Assembly: GCA_948567375.1 (NCBI GenBank)
Contig: OX419757.1
Coordinates: forward strand, 7,006,001 to 7,070,000
DNA from: Lunularia cruciata
Taxonomy: Eukaryota > Streptophyta > Marchantiopsida > Lunulariales > Lunulariaceae
DNA length: 64,000 nucleotides
Direction: 5' to 3'
The position numbers were made by a program, and so were the translations under genes. Positions within the stretch are counted from its first letter, which is position 1, and each line of letters begins with the position of its first letter. Positions 8,001-16,992 of this stretch are shown piece by piece. The notes beneath the pieces were generated by a model that searched no databases, was not told where the DNA came from, and saw only the letters and a list, made by a program, of their open reading frames with translations.

Positions 8001-9863
8001 GCTTATGCATTGACCATCTACATGAAGAAGGGTGTAGATTACATGGTGATTTTGGAAGACAAGGAGGCTCTCAAAGCTTTTGAGGAGCTCAAGCAATCCC
8101 TTGTTGTAGCTCCAATTCTTGCTAAACCTGATTGGAGTAAGCCTTTCATCCTCTACACTGATGCTTCTAATGTAGCTATAGGATGCACTCTTAGTCAATT
8201 AGACCAAGATGGGCATGATCATCCAATAGCTTATGCTAGTAGGCAGATGGTTTCAGCAGAGAAGAACTACTCTGTCACAGAGAGAGAAGGGTTGGCAGTG
8301 ATCTTTGGTCTCAAGAAGTTTAGACACTACTTGATTGGAGGGAAGGCCACAATTGTCACGGATCACAAGGCTTTGAAGTACATCTTCAACAAGCCTAATG
8401 TTGAAGGGAGACTAGCAAGGTGGATGATTCTCTTGTCTGAGTATGACTACACAATTGAGGATAGGCCAGGAAAGAAACATGCAAATGCTGATTTGTTATC
8501 TAGAGCCTATGATCATGATGGAGATGAGCCAGTAGATGATTCCTTCCCGGATGAGGAGCTCATGACAATCTCAGTCACTCAAGAGGTTCCAATGGAGTAC
8601 AAGGAGATTGTGGATTTTGTGACAAGAGGTAACTATCCAGAAGGGATGCATGCTAGGGAGAGGAAGGCCCTTGCAGCAAGATCTAGACCTTACACAATGG
8701 TGGATGATATTCTTTTTCACCAAGGAGCAGATGGTCTACTTCGAAGAGCAGTGGGTAAGGAAGAGTCTATCCTACTCATAAAGGAGTTTCATGAAGGTTT
8801 AGTATGTGGAGGACACTTTGCAGGAAAGGTGACTGCTTTCAAGATTCTAGATGCAGGTTACCATTGGAGAGGGATTTTCAAGGATTGTCTTGATTATTGC
8901 AAAACTTGTCATGTTTGTCAAGCTTTTGCTAGAAAGTCTACATCCACTCCACCACTTAGATCAATTCCATTGCTAAGACCCTTTGAGAAGTGGGGAATTG
9001 ATTTTGTAGGACCTCTCAATAGAACCCCAAGGAACAATCGGTACATTGTGGTAGTTACTGATTACCTTACCAAGTGGGTTGAGGCTAGACCATTGAGGGA
9101 CAAGAATGAAGATGAAGTGGGTAGATTTCTTTATGAACGCATTATCACTAGGTTTGGATGCCCTTTGGAGTTGGTTTCTGATAGAGGAGGAGAGTTTACA
9201 GGAAGCATTACTACAGCCATGCTACGACATTTCTCTATCACACATAGAGTAACTACATCCTATAAGCCAAATTCCAATGGCTTGGCAGAGAGAACCAATC
9301 AGACCTTGTGCATGATGTTGGCCAAAGATGCAGAAATGGAGGGGGCTAAACATCATTGGGACAAGAGGATTCATGCAGTTTTGTGGGAGTATAGGACAAC
9401 CATGAAGACTTCCACTGGATATTCTCCATTCCAATTGGTGTATGGTATTGAGTCTACCTTACCTATTCACTTTGATCTTCCTACCTTCCAAAGCATTCAT
9501 AGGAGATTGAAGAAAGCACAAGGAAGTGATGCAGAGAAGTCAAGGAAGGATCAACTCATGGAGTTGGAAGAGGCAAGAGCAGTTGCTATGGTTCGAGTGG
9601 AGCAAGCCCAAAGGAAACAAAAGGAGAGCTATGACAAGAGGCAAGGCAAGAAGAAGGTGGAGCCTTTCAAAGAAGGTGATTGGGTAATGTTGTTTGATTC
9701 CATTCGATTCAAGAGAGTACAAAAGAAGTTTTTGCCTAAGTACTTTGGACCTTTCATAGTAGAGAAGGTGTGGGGAAATTACACTTATGATCTCAAGGAG
9801 TTGGGAGGAAGACACTTTGATAGGATTAACCATGATAAGTTGAAGATGTACCATAGAAGGTAG
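5037..9863 (+). CDS. gag-pol polyprotein of the nested Ty3/gypsy element (1608 aa)
   Basis: A single open frame from ATG 5037, preceded by an A-rich tract (4974-5001). Gag occupies roughly residues 1-330, with CCHC knuckle CFGCGGRGHIQRNC at about 281-294. The aspartic protease active site is DGGS at about 502, instead of the usual DSG/DTG. In the reverse transcriptase LRVCVDYKKLN is at about 788 and the catalytic FIDD box at about 891. RNase H begins at YTDAS (about 1040). Integrase has an HHCC zinc domain (about 1253-1295), first Asp in WGIDF (about 1319), second in SDRGGEF (about 1382) and catalytic Glu in GLAERTN (1418), with 35 residues between the last two. The C-terminus ends without a chromodomain. 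It should make the proteins for reverse transcription and integration of its own RNA. All catalytic residues are present. Confidence 0.95.
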   Translation: MGKLPVFFGKDGEDVEAFVRDFKRACIGNNERRKNEWASLLPDFFEDAALTWYESEYQKRERREGEEESWETLTSALIENFLPDESYERLMSEVTFLKQGDGEKMRVYVERVEKLESRFRIVLRKGGDDVETTMIGIGAMLTKNFVGGLRPQIRSKVRYEKPSSKVEAIKIAIRMEESLEGDESDLVVKEVVHPPQGYKYGGTSDTLVTRVAPQVVVAPVLAPPPKDPLQTITEQLADLKINVVQLWEKREVDQNVGRGPRSYGNHPYRGGQPANNFNDRNCFGCGGRGHIQRNCPNSTYHGGRGYEGANRGKEGGSETQVAPNPNKGKGIASIDVVESKYEKGECSNSKGPNLELLAQEKKRACFAEDVHSSQGFTSSKGTPMSTRSTRTSTPSTTKTPRKKLGMEDFLISKQQWNYNVLEDVGSHKANITVGQLIALNPTLRKELRGGLSSTRSKKKKKAKVPISMGVVDAKPAPWEACEYASKIDVRVNGHNIKDALVDGGSAVNAMSERLMKKLGMIPSRASTFVVSMANKQQVRPVGVMDKVVVSVMGVQNLMTFQVLKDSSYDLLLGRPWLRAARTTDRWHKGYLRIGPSNHRVTVPVTNTTNTSHSDTPSSDYWESDSEGGASGVDTSMEEETSTEEDESESDSDVYPLCAMDFAPKPEVLKDPDKSPLTLEEVERRLSTLKYGPNVTKEEKVRFEEIFRKFIHVFAFSYKDLKEVTLEEHKIEVESHARPIRQKQRRISPPISLVVKEEIDKLKEAGFIFEVENSEWVSPIVIVKKKNGKLRVCVDYKKLNAVTKKDYYPLPFIDEILEEVAGHERYSFGDGYSGYNQIKIAPEHQQLTTFTTPWGTYAFKVMPFGLCNAPATFQRFMNKVFEPFIGKFVRDFIDDFCVYGSKEEHFEHLIKVLQRLDEANASLNPEKCIFGCEEGLLLGHIISKDGIAVDLEKVRKISDLPFPSSLTKLRQFLGMVGYYRRFIFSFSNKAYALTIYMKKGVDYMVILEDKEALKAFEELKQSLVVAPILAKPDWSKPFILYTDASNVAIGCTLSQLDQDGHDHPIAYASRQMVSAEKNYSVTEREGLAVIFGLKKFRHYLIGGKATIVTDHKALKYIFNKPNVEGRLARWMILLSEYDYTIEDRPGKKHANADLLSRAYDHDGDEPVDDSFPDEELMTISVTQEVPMEYKEIVDFVTRGNYPEGMHARERKALAARSRPYTMVDDILFHQGADGLLRRAVGKEESILLIKEFHEGLVCGGHFAGKVTAFKILDAGYHWRGIFKDCLDYCKTCHVCQAFARKSTSTPPLRSIPLLRPFEKWGIDFVGPLNRTPRNNRYIVVVTDYLTKWVEARPLRDKNEDEVGRFLYERIITRFGCPLELVSDRGGEFTGSITTAMLRHFSITHRVTTSYKPNSNGLAERTNQTLCMMLAKDAEMEGAKHHWDKRIHAVLWEYRTTMKTSTGYSPFQLVYGIESTLPIHFDLPTFQSIHRRLKKAQGSDAEKSRKDQLMELEEARAVAMVRVEQAQRKQKESYDKRQGKKKVEPFKEGDWVMLFDSIRFKRVQKKFLPKYFGPFIVEKVWGNYTYDLKELGGRHFDRINHDKLKMYHRR

Positions 9864-9901
9864 AGAGACCTTCACTTTGAGGACAAAGTGAAAACTTAGT
9901 C

Positions 9902-9911
9902 CGGGGGTAAA
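9902..9911 (+). promoter_or_regulatory. Polypurine tract of the nested element
   Basis: CGGGGGTAAA directly precedes the right LTR, where the plus-strand primer is expected. The 48 bp between the gag-pol stop and the LTR hold nothing else. Confidence 0.7.
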
Positions 9912-10603
9912 TGTAACACCCATTTGTGCATGTGTGTGGTATTGTGATATTTAGCTTGGTATTACAAGTACTTAAGAGATATTATTTATATAGAGATAAA
10001 GGATGGTTCTATATTAGTCATGGTTAGCTAAAGTTAGTCATAGCTAAGATAGATGGGACCTTACTTTAGAGGAAGTAGAAAAGATGAGCACCACTATTTT
10101 GGATTTTAGTGTGTTGACTTGGTATTATTCCTAGGTGTTTGGCTTTGGGGAAAGAGTTGAGAACTCTTGGGCCCGCAAGCCTTTTTGTTTTGGATTCTTC
10201 TTTAGTCCAAGGATAGCCCATGTGAAGGAATCCTTGCTTTAGTGGTTGGGTCAAGATAAGACCACATGCTTAGGGGAATATGCCCATGTGAATGGATATT
10301 CCTTTCTACTTTTTGACTTTACTTGACTTTTAGTCTAGTAACTTGAGTTACTACGGTAATTAGTAACTTTAGTACGTAACTATTTCACAAGTATATAAAC
10401 AAGGAGTGAGGAGGTACTCATCATCCTTTCATTTGCAACTATCTCTCTCTCATTGAGTTCTCTAGTGAGCAATGTCTTGAGTCTTGGAGTGTTAGCCTTG
10501 GAGGAGTATGATGGAGTTGGGGTTCCTTGCCTTCTTAGTCCATGGTGCGCTACCATAATAGCCATCAGAGGTTCATCCTGAGTGAGAGACAGGCCGGCTC
10601 ACA
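9912..10603 (+). repeat. 3' LTR of the nested element
   Basis: 692 bp, TGTAACACCC to GGCTCACA, matching the 5' LTR throughout by eye. It carries the same TATA box at 10392-10398. It is followed by the target duplication GACC and then by the resumed gag frame of the outer element. Confidence 0.95.
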
Positions 10604-12282
10604 GACCCTTACCCTCATTTTTGGGTCAGCAACAGCCAGTGAGTGGTGGTGTTGCTTGTTGGACTTGTGGTGGACCTCACCATAGGAGAGAGTGTACTCA
10701 GGGCAGCGGACATGATACCTTTGGTGCATCACAGCCAGCACAGAGGCAGTGTGAGCATTGCCACAGATTTGGTCACACTAGTGACAGGTGTTTTGACCTA
10801 CACCCGGAGTTACGGAGTGGTAGGGCTGCTATGGCAGGTAGTAGAGGAGCTCCAGTTCATGGAGGACGAGGTGGTAGAGGTGGTGGTAGAGGATCTACAC
10901 CTAGTAGGGGTGCGGTACCTGCCCTTACTTCTGACACAGCTATGGCTACTCGGATTGAGCAGTTGGAGCAGAGATTGGCTAGTATGGCTATTGCTCAGAG
11001 GAGATCAGATTTGGGTGCTGAGGCTTCCACCTCATATGCTGGTGATAGAGATGCTTTGGACTTCATGTGCGGAGCAGCACAGGTGGATGCATCTGCAGCA
11101 GTGACTAGGAGTGCAATACGTGCTCCAGAGCCTAGAGGAGCATCAGTGGAGTTGGACCCACAGAGAGGAGAGGTTGGGAGACAGGTCAGACTTCCCCAGT
11201 CTTTCACGCTATCTGAGGCATTGCAGACAACATCCATGGTTCCTAGACGTCCTAGTGCAGGTGTGGTAGGTGGTGATGGAGTACCTGATGGAGTACCTGC
11301 TAGTCAACCACCTGCTACTACACAGACTGAGTCTAGCATGATGTTGGGGGCGGCTCAGCTGATTATGCGGCATCCTTTATTTTCAGCCAGTGACATGTTT
11401 ACATTGGGAGTTGACCCAGCCCCAGTGTTCCGGTTGGCTGCCACGTTGTGTGAGAGTAGGGATTGTGCGGTTCCTACTACTAGAGCAGAGGTGGTTGGTA
11501 GTGGAGCTGACTTGGTTGAGGAGCATGGGATCCGTTCAGCGACCAGTGGTTTATGGCAGGCAGCAGCGGCTAGACTGGAGGAGTTGCCAGCTAGACCGGC
11601 CTTTGAAAGAGCGCGGTTTACACTTGGTGTTGTCCTATTGGATAACCAGAGGGAGATCTTTCATTTAGTGGGACCTTCAGGGAAGGTCTATACACCACAG
11701 AGAGTCTTGTTAGACTCTGGTGCGCAGCCCCTTATGTTGGGGAAGGCTACAGTTGTTGGTCTGGAGTTACGGAAGACCGATGTGGAGAGGTGTCCATTTC
11801 AGATCCAGACATCTCTAGGTGGTGGTTCGACACAGTACATCACACGTGGGGAGCTTGTTGTCCAGGTTCAGCCTGGTCATCCGACTGATAGCTCGGTGGT
11901 GAGAGCTCAGGCTATTGCGACGATAGCTGAGTCATATGATGTGCTAGTTGGGGGAGCAGTGTTATACCCTATGGGTTTCAGCATTGACTATTGGGAGGAG
12001 ACAGCCTCTTATAGACCTGGTTGGCAGTCTGGTGAGGGACGGGTATGTCGCCTACCAGTACGCTTCAGTAGTGGCAGTCTTGGCTCACAACAGTCCGGGA
12101 CCATGGCAGCATCAGTTTTAGCTTTCAGCGGTGCAGTTACGTGGCCTGGTGACTTGTTGGAGGGGAACGCCCATGCAGAGGATACTCCAGTACCAAAGGA
12201 GATCACTCGGCTATGGAGTACGAGTGGGATTGTTCCATCCACCTTGGATGTTCCATTGTGGAGTTAAGAGGAGGCATTGTAG
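10604..12282 (+). pseudogene. Nucleocapsid and aspartic protease of the methyltransferase element
   Basis: Resumes the gag frame in phase. Two zinc knuckles follow: CWTCGGPHHRREC (CX2CX3HX4C) and CEHCHRFGHTSDRC (canonical CX2CX4HX4C), then an Arg/Gly-rich segment with GGRGGRGGGRG. The aspartic protease has its active-site triad in LLDSGAQPLML (about 11708-11740), with the flap and IDYW region to about 12000. The frame is open to 12264, then TAA (12265) and TAG (12280) precede the methyltransferase. Copy 2 keeps TTA at the first of these sites but shares the second TAG. Confidence 0.85.
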
Positions 12283-13420
12283 CAGCATGCAGATCAGTTG
12301 GTGCAGCAGGCTTGGAGTGGAGCCTTTGTACCATCGGGGGATGAGTGTGAGGATGAGCCTCCAAAGGCGATTGCTTTGACACCTCTGGATACCACACTCA
12401 TTGCTTGGCAGTATCCTATAGAGGGGATATGTCTATTAGAGTTGTTTGGTGGGATCAGCACCGGACTAGCTGCGGTGTTACAGGCGGGTATCCGAGTACA
12501 GAGGTACTTGTATGTAGAGAGAGATGAGACTGCTAAGCAAGTCTCTCTACATCATGTGGCACACTTGGCCTATCAGTATCCGGAGTTATTACCGATGTCA
12601 GCAGTCAGAGGTGACCAGAAGGCCTTACCAAGAGACATTTCCTTACTGGGGGCGCATGACCTAGAGAGACATCGGCCTATTCACTTGGTGATTTCTGGAT
12701 GGCCATGTCAGGGACATACACGTGCGGGCCGTGGTTTGGGTCTTCAGGATCCTTGTTCTGGTGTGTTTTGGGAGATGTTACGGATACTACGACATCTCCA
12801 GGTTCATCAGTCTGTTTCTCCAGCTTACCTTTTGGAGAACGTTCCTTTGTTGGGTGATTCTTGCACTAGAGTGGTGGCGAGTACACATCAGGTCCATTCT
12901 TGGATGGGACCTGCTGTATTGTTAGATGCAGCCAGAGTGGGATCACGAGCTCATCATCTTCGTCTTTGGTGGACGAACCTTTTACCCAGAGAGGTTCTAC
13001 AGCGTAGTTATGATGGGATTTAGCGACTAGACCACATTCTTGTTGATGATATCTTGGATGTTGGACGTCAGTCTCAGACAATGGTAGTGGCTGATAGGTC
13101 ACCTATGGCAGTGGTGAACCTAGTTGGACAGCCTAGAGCTGCATTTCCCACACTCATGAGTTTCCCAGGCTCTCATGCTTTTTGAGAGGGAGGACCTGGA
13201 CTTGTTTGGGACTCACAGTTATAGCAGTTGGTGGAGCCCAATGCTGATGAGAGAGAGCAGGCAATGGGTTTTCGCACCGGTATTACCGCTATTCCAGCAG
13301 TGTCAGAGGCATCCAGGCGTCAGGTGTTAGGTCAGGCTATGGACCTGAACTGTTTGACCTAGATTGTGAGCCTTGGTTTGGCAGAGCAACATAGGATGCG
13401 CTTGATAGGCATCACCACTC
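12283..13420 (+). pseudogene. C5 cytosine DNA methyltransferase domain within the retrotransposon polyprotein
   Basis: A full C5-methyltransferase fold is legible between protease and RT. Motif I is LELFGGISTGLAAVLQAG (from 12436, AdoMet binding). Motif II is LYVERDE. Motif IV is SGWPCQGHTRAGRG, with the catalytic Cys codon at 12706-12708. Motif VI is LLENVPLLGD (Glu-Asn-Val at 12835-12843). Motif VIII is from about 12924. Motif IX is DEREQAMGF (about 13246) and motif X is RRQVLGQAMDLNCLT (about 13318-13359). The order is unpermuted I to X. The catalytic half (12283-13020) is open; stops at 13021, 13183, 13222 and 13360 fall in the target-recognition region and the tail. The reaction known for the family is transfer of methyl from AdoMet to cytosine C5 in DNA. 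C5 methyltransferases captured by retrotransposons have been reported in dinoflagellates and a charophyte alga; from memory I cannot assign this to a DNMT subfamily. Confidence 0.9.
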
Positions 13421-13818
13421 GGACACTTGTGAGCCTTGTGCCCATCGAGACGATTCAGGCACATGTTGGGGGCAATGGACCGAGTGGACATGGTATTCTT
13501 GGGACACATCCAGTAGCTACTAGGGAGAGTGGTCTACTTGGAGTCCATCCAGGTGAGCGTGGGCTACTTGGATTACACCCTTGGTCCACATGGGATGCAG
13601 CCAGAGGACGTGTGGAGCGTGCAGCCAGAGTGGAGGGAGTTTTTCACACAGAGGTTGGGACCTCTAGTGGTCGGGAGCATGACACTATTGCTCCCAAGGG
13701 CCCAGTGTAGCAGCCAGTTAGTACGTCTTCCACGCCTACTACAGTTACAGAGGATACTTGGGAGCCAGATCTTGGACCCAAGCTTATCGGAGAGGAAAGA
13801 CGGAGGGTTTGGAGGTTC
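13421..13818 (+). pseudogene. Linker between methyltransferase and RT
   Basis: Same frame, interrupted by TAG 13708. It contains repeated GLLGxHP units (LLGVHPGERGLLGLHPW). No domain is recognised. It probably tethers the methyltransferase to RT or holds a processing site. Confidence 0.5.
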
Positions 13819-15192
13819 TTGAGGAGTCACACGAGTTGTTTTGCCTTCAGTATGAAGGATTTGGGTGCTCTGAAGGGACCTGGTATACGGATTGAGCTGA
13901 CTAGTGACACACCAGTTTTCCGACGTCCTTATCGATATAGTGAGATGGAGAGGACATTGATTCAGAGCCGGAGTAGTGACCTTTTTGAGGCTGGTTTGGT
14001 GGAGATTTCACATGGAGAGTATGCATCAGCGACAGTGATGCCAGCCAAGAAGGATATGCATGGAAACTATACAGATAGGCAGATGTGTGGAGATTACCGT
14101 CCTATCAACCGACAGACCAGGGCTGATCGGTATGCCATGCCTACACCGGAGGAGATTTTTGATGCAATTGGGCATGCAAAGGTCTTCAGTACTTTGGATC
14201 TTTGAGAAGGATATCATCAGTTGCCGATCAGGGAGGAAGATAAGTCCAAGACAGCATTTTGGGCTATTGATCCTCATGGCAAGGATGTGTTATATCAGTG
14301 GAGGTTCTTACCATTTGGGTTGAAGAATGCTCCTGCTGAGTTCCAAAGGGTCATGGATAGGATCCTAGCTGGATTGGATTTTGCTCGGTGTTATATTGAT
14401 GACATTTTGGTCTATAGCACTAATGTGGAGGAGCATGAGAGACAGTTGTTGGAGGTGTTTGAGAGGTTGAGATCTCATGGACTCAAACTACATCTTGGGA
14501 AGTGTAGGTTCTTCCACGAGCAGGTTGAGTATTTGGGTCACACTATCTACCCCGGAGGACTTGGTGTTTAGCAGACCAAGGTGGAGGCTATTGCACGTAT
14601 TCCTCGGCCTACGGATGTGAGCAGAGTGCGAGCATTCCTTGGGTTGGCGAACTTCTATCACCGCTATGTTAGAGGATTTAGTGCCATTGCCAAGGCCTTG
14701 ACAAAGCTGACCAAGCTTACACAGGAGTGGTGTTGGGGAGATGAGCAAGAGAGAGCTTTTGTAGAGCTCAAGGAGAGGTTGACATCTGCTCCTATTTTGA
14801 GTAGACCGATCAGGGGACGACCATTTCAGGTTCACACTGATTGGAGTATGTTGGGGCTTGGAGCGGTGCTCACCCAGCATGATGATGAGGAGAAGGAGTT
14901 TGTGGTGGCCTATGCTAGTCGCTCTAACAATTCAGCGGAGGCAAAGTATAGTTCATATGAGGGAGAGTGCTAGGCAGCAGTTTGGGCAGTAGCACATTTC
15001 CGATGTTACTTGTTTGGTAACCTCTTCACTCTCATCACTGATCATCAGCCGCTGAAGTGGTTGATGGAGTCCGACAAGCTTTCAGGGAAGCTTGCACGAT
15101 GGGCTCTGATTTTACAAGAGTATGATTTCACGGTTGTTCACAAACCTGGAGTGGTGAATCGTGATGCAGATGGGTTGAGTAGAAACCCATGT
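13819..15192 (+). pseudogene. Reverse transcriptase and RNase H of the methyltransferase element
   Basis: RT has FRRPYRYSEME, a PAKKD block, CGDYRPINRQT, the WRFLPFGLKNAPAEFQRVM block and the catalytic CYIDDILVYS (Asp codons 14398-14403), then the thumb HTIYPGG and AFLGLANFYHRY. RNase H has VHTDWSMLGLGAVL (TDW where TDA is usual), the EAKYSSYEGEC Glu region and ITDHQPLKW, ending at NRDADGLSRN. Stops: TGA 14203, TAG 14569, TAG 14971. At 14203 copy 2 reads CAA. At 14569 copy 2 reads CAG TAG where this copy reads TAG CAG, so each copy lost a different one of two adjacent CAG codons. Confidence 0.9.
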
Positions 15193-16660
15193 CCCAGCCA
15201 GCAAGATCAGACCGGAGCACGTTGGCATGGTGAGACAGATGAGGAGATGGTGCCAGGTTGGCATGCATCAGCCTTTCTATATATATTTGCAAAGACTTTG
15301 GTGGTATCTCTCTTAGCGCATACAGGAGGAGTTATTGAGGTCACAGATCCAGAGAGTGAAGATATTGGTACAGTTCAGCGAGACATTCATGATGATGTCT
15401 TGGTCATAAACTATCTTCGCACTGGTGTTGTGGGTGGCACAGTTGGGGCCAAGGAGAGAGACCGTGTTCTTCAACGAGCCAGACGGTTCAGATTGGAGGG
15501 TAGACACCTTTTGCGTGTATGGGAGGATGGTAGAGTGCGAGTAGTACCACTTCCATCACAGAGACCACAATTAGTCCGTCATGCTCATGAGGAGCTAGAA
15601 CATTTTGGAGTAAAGCGTACATATAGCTTACTCCAGAGTCATTATTGGTGGCGCGGTATGCAGACCGAGGTACAGCAGTTTGTTGCCAGATGTGTGGTTT
15701 GTGACCGAGTTAGAGCATCATTCAATGCTCCTACGCCATAGTTACACCCATTACCTATCATGGGATTGGGTTACGTTGGAGTTTGGACTTTGCCGGACCT
15801 TTACCGCTGACTGTGAGACATCATCGGTATGTTTTGGTGATGGTGGAGCACTTCTCCAAGTGGATTGAGTTGGTGGCACTTCCTGACAAGTCTAGTGAAG
15901 GGACAGCTTACTCGTTCCTGGATCGAGTTCTTAGTCATTTTGGTGCACCAGCTGAGGTTTTGACTGATCAGGGTACAGAGTTCTTGGGAGAGTTTCAGGT
16001 CTTGTGTGACAAGGCTTTGATTGATCATTGTACTACATCCCGAGATCACCCTAAGGCAGATGGCTTAGCAGAGAGAGTGGTTCAGACAGTGAAGAGAGGA
16101 TTGCGAAAGTATGGTTTGCAGAGAGGCCACTTGGGAGATTGGGATCTCCAGTTACCTTGGTTGGCCATGGGCTATCGGTTCAGCCGGCAAGCCTCCTTAG
16201 CATCCTTCTCTCCATACTTTCTACTCTATGGACAAGATCCAGATTTACCTGCAGCCATTCGTCGAGATGCTACTGTAGTTTTGGACTTGGATGACCCCAA
16301 TGTATGGATGAGCGCATGTTCTCAACGGGCAGAGATCTTTTGGAGAGTGATGCCGATGGCCTTTGAGAACTTGGCGATTGCTCAGCATAGAGATACTTTA
16401 CGCTATGCTACCATTCGAGGAGGAGGTTATAGACCCTCGATCCGTCGATTTCATCCAGGCGACTATGTATATCTACAGCAGACAGCACCGACAACACTTG
16501 ATGTTTCTACAGGCCGCACTATCTTGAGAGTGCGCGAGGTTTTGCCATCTAGAGTCCTTGTGTTAGAAGGACGTGATGGTGTTGTTTGGAAGGATCATGT
16601 GCGCAATTGTGCGCCATGCCACCTTCCAAACATTGATGGTACTATGGACCCAAGCTTGGC
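15193..16660 (+). pseudogene. Integrase of the methyltransferase element
   Basis: An HHCC-type zinc domain (the HAHEELEHFG region to CVVCDRV, about 15570-15710) is followed by TAG 15739 and a one-base frameshift before 15783. The catalytic core is then open: Asp in LDFAG (15786-15788), Asp in TDQGTEF (15966-15968) and Glu in GLAERV (16071-16073). The last two are separated by 34 residues, one fewer than usual. The C-terminal domain includes FHPGDYVYLQQ and an SH3-like strand region to about 16620. It would insert the cDNA into the host genome. Confidence 0.88.
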
Positions 16661-16682
16661 ACTTGTACGTGTAGGCTTGAGG

Positions 16683-16823
16683 TGTATGTTATGTGGCTCT
16701 TCAGGTGGAGCTGCTACTATGTTAGTGTGTGATAGCTGTTCGAGAGGATGGCATATGGCATGTATGACTCCTCCCCTCACTGTGGTTCCTCAGGGATAGT
16801 GGTTATGTCCTAGATGTACTTGA
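16683..16823 (+). pseudogene. C-terminal PHD finger of the retrotransposon integrase
   Basis: The zinc pattern is Cys4-His-Cys3: CMLC, then CDSC, then GWHMAC, then WLCPRC, with the invariant Trp two residues before the seventh Cys. The block is cut by TAG 16797, between the sixth and seventh ligands. The frame then runs to the natural stop TGA 16821-16823. PHD fingers typically read histone H3 tails. Here the domain occupies the position where chromoviruses carry a chromodomain, suggesting a targeting role (inference). Confidence 0.85.
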
Positions 16824-16992
16824 CCTATAGCTAGTTCATTCTTTATATGGTATAGATTGCAGACAGGCGACTAACGATGGGGCTCCATAGCACCCGGCCT
16901 CCTGATCTTTGCCCATTAGAGGGTATACCATATACTTAGAGTAGATGGCTATCTGGAGTTAGAGGGACCTAACCGCCAGCTAGGGGGGCGAT
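16824..16992 (+). promoter_or_regulatory. 3' untranslated segment and polypurine tract
   Basis: Non-coding text between the PHD stop and the LTR, ending in AGGGGGGCGAT (16982-16992), the expected plus-strand primer directly before TGTGGC. Confidence 0.6.

Larger units (their letters stand above)
2766..10603 (+). mobile_element. Intact Ty3/gypsy (Athila/Tat-like) LTR retrotransposon nested in the outer gag
   Basis: A complete 7838-bp element: two 692-bp LTRs with no difference found by eye, a primer site, leader ORFs, one open gag-pol ORF and a polypurine tract. The target duplication is GACC (2762-2765 and 10604-10607), or AGACC if the terminal A of the LTR is shared. No chromodomain follows the integrase. 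The DGGS-type protease site and the RT stretch from DGYSGYNQI to MPFGLCNAPATFQRFM resemble the Athila/Tat branch of plant Ty3/gypsy; the lineage is inferred from motifs only. Identical LTRs and an open frame indicate a very recent insertion. Confidence 0.95.

Noticed and set aside
5259-9923. Many antisense and shifted-frame ORFs across gag-pol
   Set aside because: Shadows of the 1608-residue open frame; purine-rich coding sequence leaves the other strand open.
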